Source: Zobellia nedashkovskayae
GTDB lineage: Bacteria > Bacteroidota > Bacteroidia > Flavobacteriales > Flavobacteriaceae
Assembly (NCBI RefSeq): GCF_015330125.1
Contig: NZ_JADDXR010000002.1
Location: 3,546,685-3,610,684 of the forward strand
Direction of reading: 5' to 3'
Length of the DNA stretch: 64,000 nucleotides
The notes under the pieces were generated by a model. That model searched no databases. It saw only the letters and a list, made by a program, of their open reading frames with translations, and was not told the origin of the DNA. The position numbers were made by a program, and so were the translations under genes. Shown here in pieces: positions 62,701 through 64,000 of this stretch; within the stretch, counting starts at the first letter, position 1; each line of letters begins with the position of its first letter.

Positions 62701-63743
62701 TGCCTAAAGAAAGTCAAAAGAAAATTTTCTCTCGATTTTATCAAGCTTCCAATAGTACCAGTCTCAATACGGGTTCTGGTATAGGTCTTTCATTGGTAAG
62801 GGCTTTGGCGGAATTACATAAAGGACATATTACCGTAGAAAGTACGCTGAATAAAGGCAGTGTTTTTACTCTGAAACTTCCCATAGCCCGTACGGCCTAT
62901 AAAGATGATGAAGTATTTGAGTATGAGAAAAGCCAAGTAGTAGAAGAATCTCCGCAATTAATAACCGCAAAGAAAATCATCCAAAGTACGCACTTAAAAG
63001 AACGAATATTAATTGTAGAAGACAATGCGGAACTACGTAATTATTTGATGGATTACCTCTCTGATTACTATAAGGTTTTTGAAGCTGAGAACGGAGAAAA
63101 AGGATTGGAAGTCTGCTTAAATGTAAAACCAGCTATCTGTATTGCAGATGTTATGATGCCCGTCAAAAACGGATTAGAATTTTGTAAAGCATTAAAGAAC
63201 GATGCGGATATTAGTCATATTCCTGTTATTCTATTAACGGCATTATCAGATAACGATGATAAAATAAAGGGTTACAGTTCTGGGGCTGATGGGTATTTGG
63301 TAAAACCGTTTGATCCTTCATTACTTAAAACAAGAATTGAAAATATCATCAATTCCAGAAAAGAATTGAAAAATAGATTTTCTGAAGAAATAGAGAGTCA
63401 AGTGAATACATTGACACATTCACCCATAGATCAATCTTTCATGGAAGATTTAACGAAATTGATTCATGAGAATATGGGGAATTGCGAGTTAAACACTTCT
63501 CTTCTTTGTCAGTCATTGGGGATGAGTTCATCAAAATTATACAGAAAGATTAAAGAACTTACGGATTTGGCGCCCAATGAATTCATACGAACGATTAGAC
63601 TTAAAAAATCAGCTCAACTTCTACGAACAAAAAAATACAATGTGTCTGAAGTTACTACCTTAATTGGGTTTAGTGATCCCTTATATTTTAGCCGTTGCTT
63701 TAAAAAGCAATTTGGTTATCCGCCAAGTCAATTAATAAAATAG
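59712..63743 (+). CDS. Hybrid two-component system regulator (HTCS) of the PUL
   Basis: 1343 residues from ATG at 59712; a GTG at 59697 is an alternative. Signal (about 1-24), then a periplasmic two-propeller sensor with regulator-repeat motifs (DNEGFLWFGTFSGLNRFDGY, then KDGFLWLNMN). A Y_Y_Y domain (about 660-775), one transmembrane helix (AFFLLLLVLALAFYLI), HisKA with His841 in NISHELRTPLT, HATPase with DDGIGVPKESQKKIFSRF and GSGIGLSLV, receiver with Asp1146 in CIADVMMPVKNG, and AraC-type HTH at the end (GFSDPLYFSRCFKKQFG). It senses PUL oligosaccharides and activates susCD. All key residues are present. Confidence 0.96.
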   Translation: MGYRLTCVFWFIFSVWGMCAQSLKFEHYNDASGISHNSVRHIVQDNEGFLWFGTFSGLNRFDGYEFKSYTSVSPSVNTIPNDDITALEFNKETNQLWIGTRNGLTLLDLNTYKFKVFLPEANNAGSLPDKEIRSVHIDSFNRVWVGTKDQGLFLYDSKEESFSKIPIEGFVYVKEIFEDSKGRLWIGSYGDVGIARISLDNLGSIVQIKQYSLSVENEASPYINFIYEDHKSDIFAGSRNGLYKLNVNQDSFQNLLIEDSEVRDKLGPYFISIAKAPNGKYWLGTLGGILQVDTLEDIQTKQYDWYFSELSDDDSLVDNLVSSLYFDASGVLWVGTEEGLDKYDPYENQFKYNTSISRFIDNQVPRIRDFSKTFDEKIIVATRHNGLFISEEEKYISLYNSQKDIASMYSPNGKIFYCGLWNGKILVYDYLNKTDKVIDVGFKNAPILAFEPFGNDQMIIASHGEGAVVLNLETQRVDESYGNLLPTLDINTVKASADNKIWFATQMGVYCYDQQSMKVIAYEAKSENEVGLPHNNVSDIAIDESGKIWAATRKGLCYYDPALDNFLPIEEIGGLQNRWITNLLSNKDGFLWLNMNNNNLGKYDITSKELKLYHTESGNRLDIFSTRGFYYADDSHMYLGGKEGIITFSPKELSVNEYAPEPIITNIRVQNKAVEIGSVINGQQVLKSDINIDRNLVLKNTNKNFSLTFSSPSYVNGRQNRYSYILEGFDENWNTVDVRQRTVQYTNLFSGEYVFKVKAMNSHGVWSDVASYQIEILPPFWFTYKAFFLLLLVLALAFYLIRKQIRTRIVLKQQWLMERVKRERDEKLNNEKLRFFTNISHELRTPLTLILGPAKQLIEDGKDSGNYFQQSRYNLIHQNANRLLNLVNQVLDFRRAQSGELRLKVTKTDILLYTKNTFRSFEELADDKKINFNLISENAEIEGYIDRDKYDKMLYNLLSNALKFTHNYGHVDLFIEVKEEGGQPFLIVEVSDDGIGVPKESQKKIFSRFYQASNSTSLNTGSGIGLSLVRALAELHKGHITVESTLNKGSVFTLKLPIARTAYKDDEVFEYEKSQVVEESPQLITAKKIIQSTHLKERILIVEDNAELRNYLMDYLSDYYKVFEAENGEKGLEVCLNVKPAICIADVMMPVKNGLEFCKALKNDADISHIPVILLTALSDNDDKIKGYSSGADGYLVKPFDPSLLKTRIENIINSRKELKNRFSEEIESQVNTLTHSPIDQSFMEDLTKLIHENMGNCELNTSLLCQSLGMSSSKLYRKIKELTDLAPNEFIRTIRLKKSAQLLRTKKYNVSEVTTLIGFSDPLYFSRCFKKQFGYPPSQLIK

Positions 63744-63764
63744 CTTATCGAGCTAAAAGATATT

Positions 63765-64000
63765 CTAATACCCTACGTACTCCACAATCTCAATACCGTA
63801 ACCAATAATACCAACACGTTTAGTCTGTGGTGAATTTGAAAGGATTCGCATTTTGGCAATGCCCAAATCATGAAGAATTTGTGCTCCGATACCAAAATCA
63901 CGAGCGTCCATATCAATTTTTGGTGCTTTTTGAATTCCTTTTTTCTGTAGTTCTTTCAGTTCCGCCAATCGAGATAATAGGTTCAGTGATTCCGAATCTT
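63765..64000 (-). CDS. ribA: GTP cyclohydrolase II / RibBA, C-terminal end (partial)
   Basis: Open on the minus strand up to the window edge. It contains [40 protein letters not shown] and IVEY, the last blocks of GTP cyclohydrolase II (riboflavin synthesis, first step), as in RibA or the fused RibBA. Residues before this continue with no stop to 64000, so the apparent start at 63968 is not real. Which form it is cannot be told from this portion. Confidence 0.88.
   Translation of the reverse strand, partial: DSESLNLLSRLAELKELQKKGIQKAPKIDMDARDFGIGAQILHDLGIAKMRILSNSPQTKRVGIIGYGIEIVEYVGY

Noticed and set aside
1..64000. tRNA, rRNA or riboswitch genes
   Set aside because: I saw no cloverleaf ending, rRNA core sequence, or known riboswitch core such as cobalamin or TPP boxes, despite checking the leaders of the radical SAM and ribA genes.

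Overview
The window looks like chromosomal DNA of a marine-type flavobacterium (Bacteroidota, Flavobacteriaceae). It is AT-rich. It carries a SusC/SusD polysaccharide-utilisation locus with a hybrid two-component regulator, a PorP/SprF-type gliding/type IX secretion protein, a Bacteroidota-style SdhB end and many SPII lipoproteins. Genus cannot be fixed from sequence reading alone.

Layout. 1-4.5 kb: the 3' end of sdhB, then two radical-SAM genes (one with a cobalamin-binding-like region, one YgiQ-type). 4.58-28.81 kb: a 24-kb array of about 21 gene cassettes, all read on the minus strand, separated by structured 120-450 bp sites. 28.8-33.9 kb: a PhoX/DUF839-like lipoprotein, a di-haem cytochrome c peroxidase and a fasciclin lipoprotein. 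33.9-37.8 kb: aldose 1-epimerase, GAPDH, a DUF1348 protein and a TetR regulator with matching operator palindromes. 38-42.8 kb: a PD40 protein, a PorP/SprF protein with a SPOR domain, and a LuxR-type regulator with a degenerate receiver. 42.8-50.1 kb: LpxD, RlmF, a DUF2254 membrane protein, a nitroreductase, a DegT-type aminotransferase and a DUF1080 protein. 50.4-63.7 kb: a PUL (SusC, SusD, a GH115-like protein, GH92, hybrid two-component system). The window closes with the 3' end of ribA/ribBA.

The array is the main discovery. Every intervening site starts with an AAC(G) core and ends with a GTT core. The bases just outside these cores are complementary across each cassette (for example GTTAGCAACTGGCA at one end and TGCCAGTTGCCAAC at the other), as expected if each cassette was once a circle whose single recombination site was a long palindrome cut at GTT. 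The sites fall into families that keep the same stems with compensating base changes, and some coding regions terminate inside the site. This is the architecture of an integron cassette array, or of recombinase-associated immunity-gene arrays of Bacteroidota, but the sites are longer than typical attC sites and no recombinase gene lies in the window. A second repeat, here called element B (about 265 bp, eight copies), sits immediately upstream of particular cassette genes and carries a conserved Bacteroidota-like promoter reading into them.

Cargo is mostly short accessory genes: two SUKH/SMI1-KNR4 immunity-type proteins, a NADAR N-glycosidase broken by one stop codon, a TcmP plus DUF5131 pair, DUF3592 pairs, small membrane proteins, lipoproteins and a methyltransferase. 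It also includes a four-gene cassette with its own TetR regulator and two operators, and a full GH3 beta-glucosidase. The likely theme is acquired defence/immunity and niche functions moved as single units.
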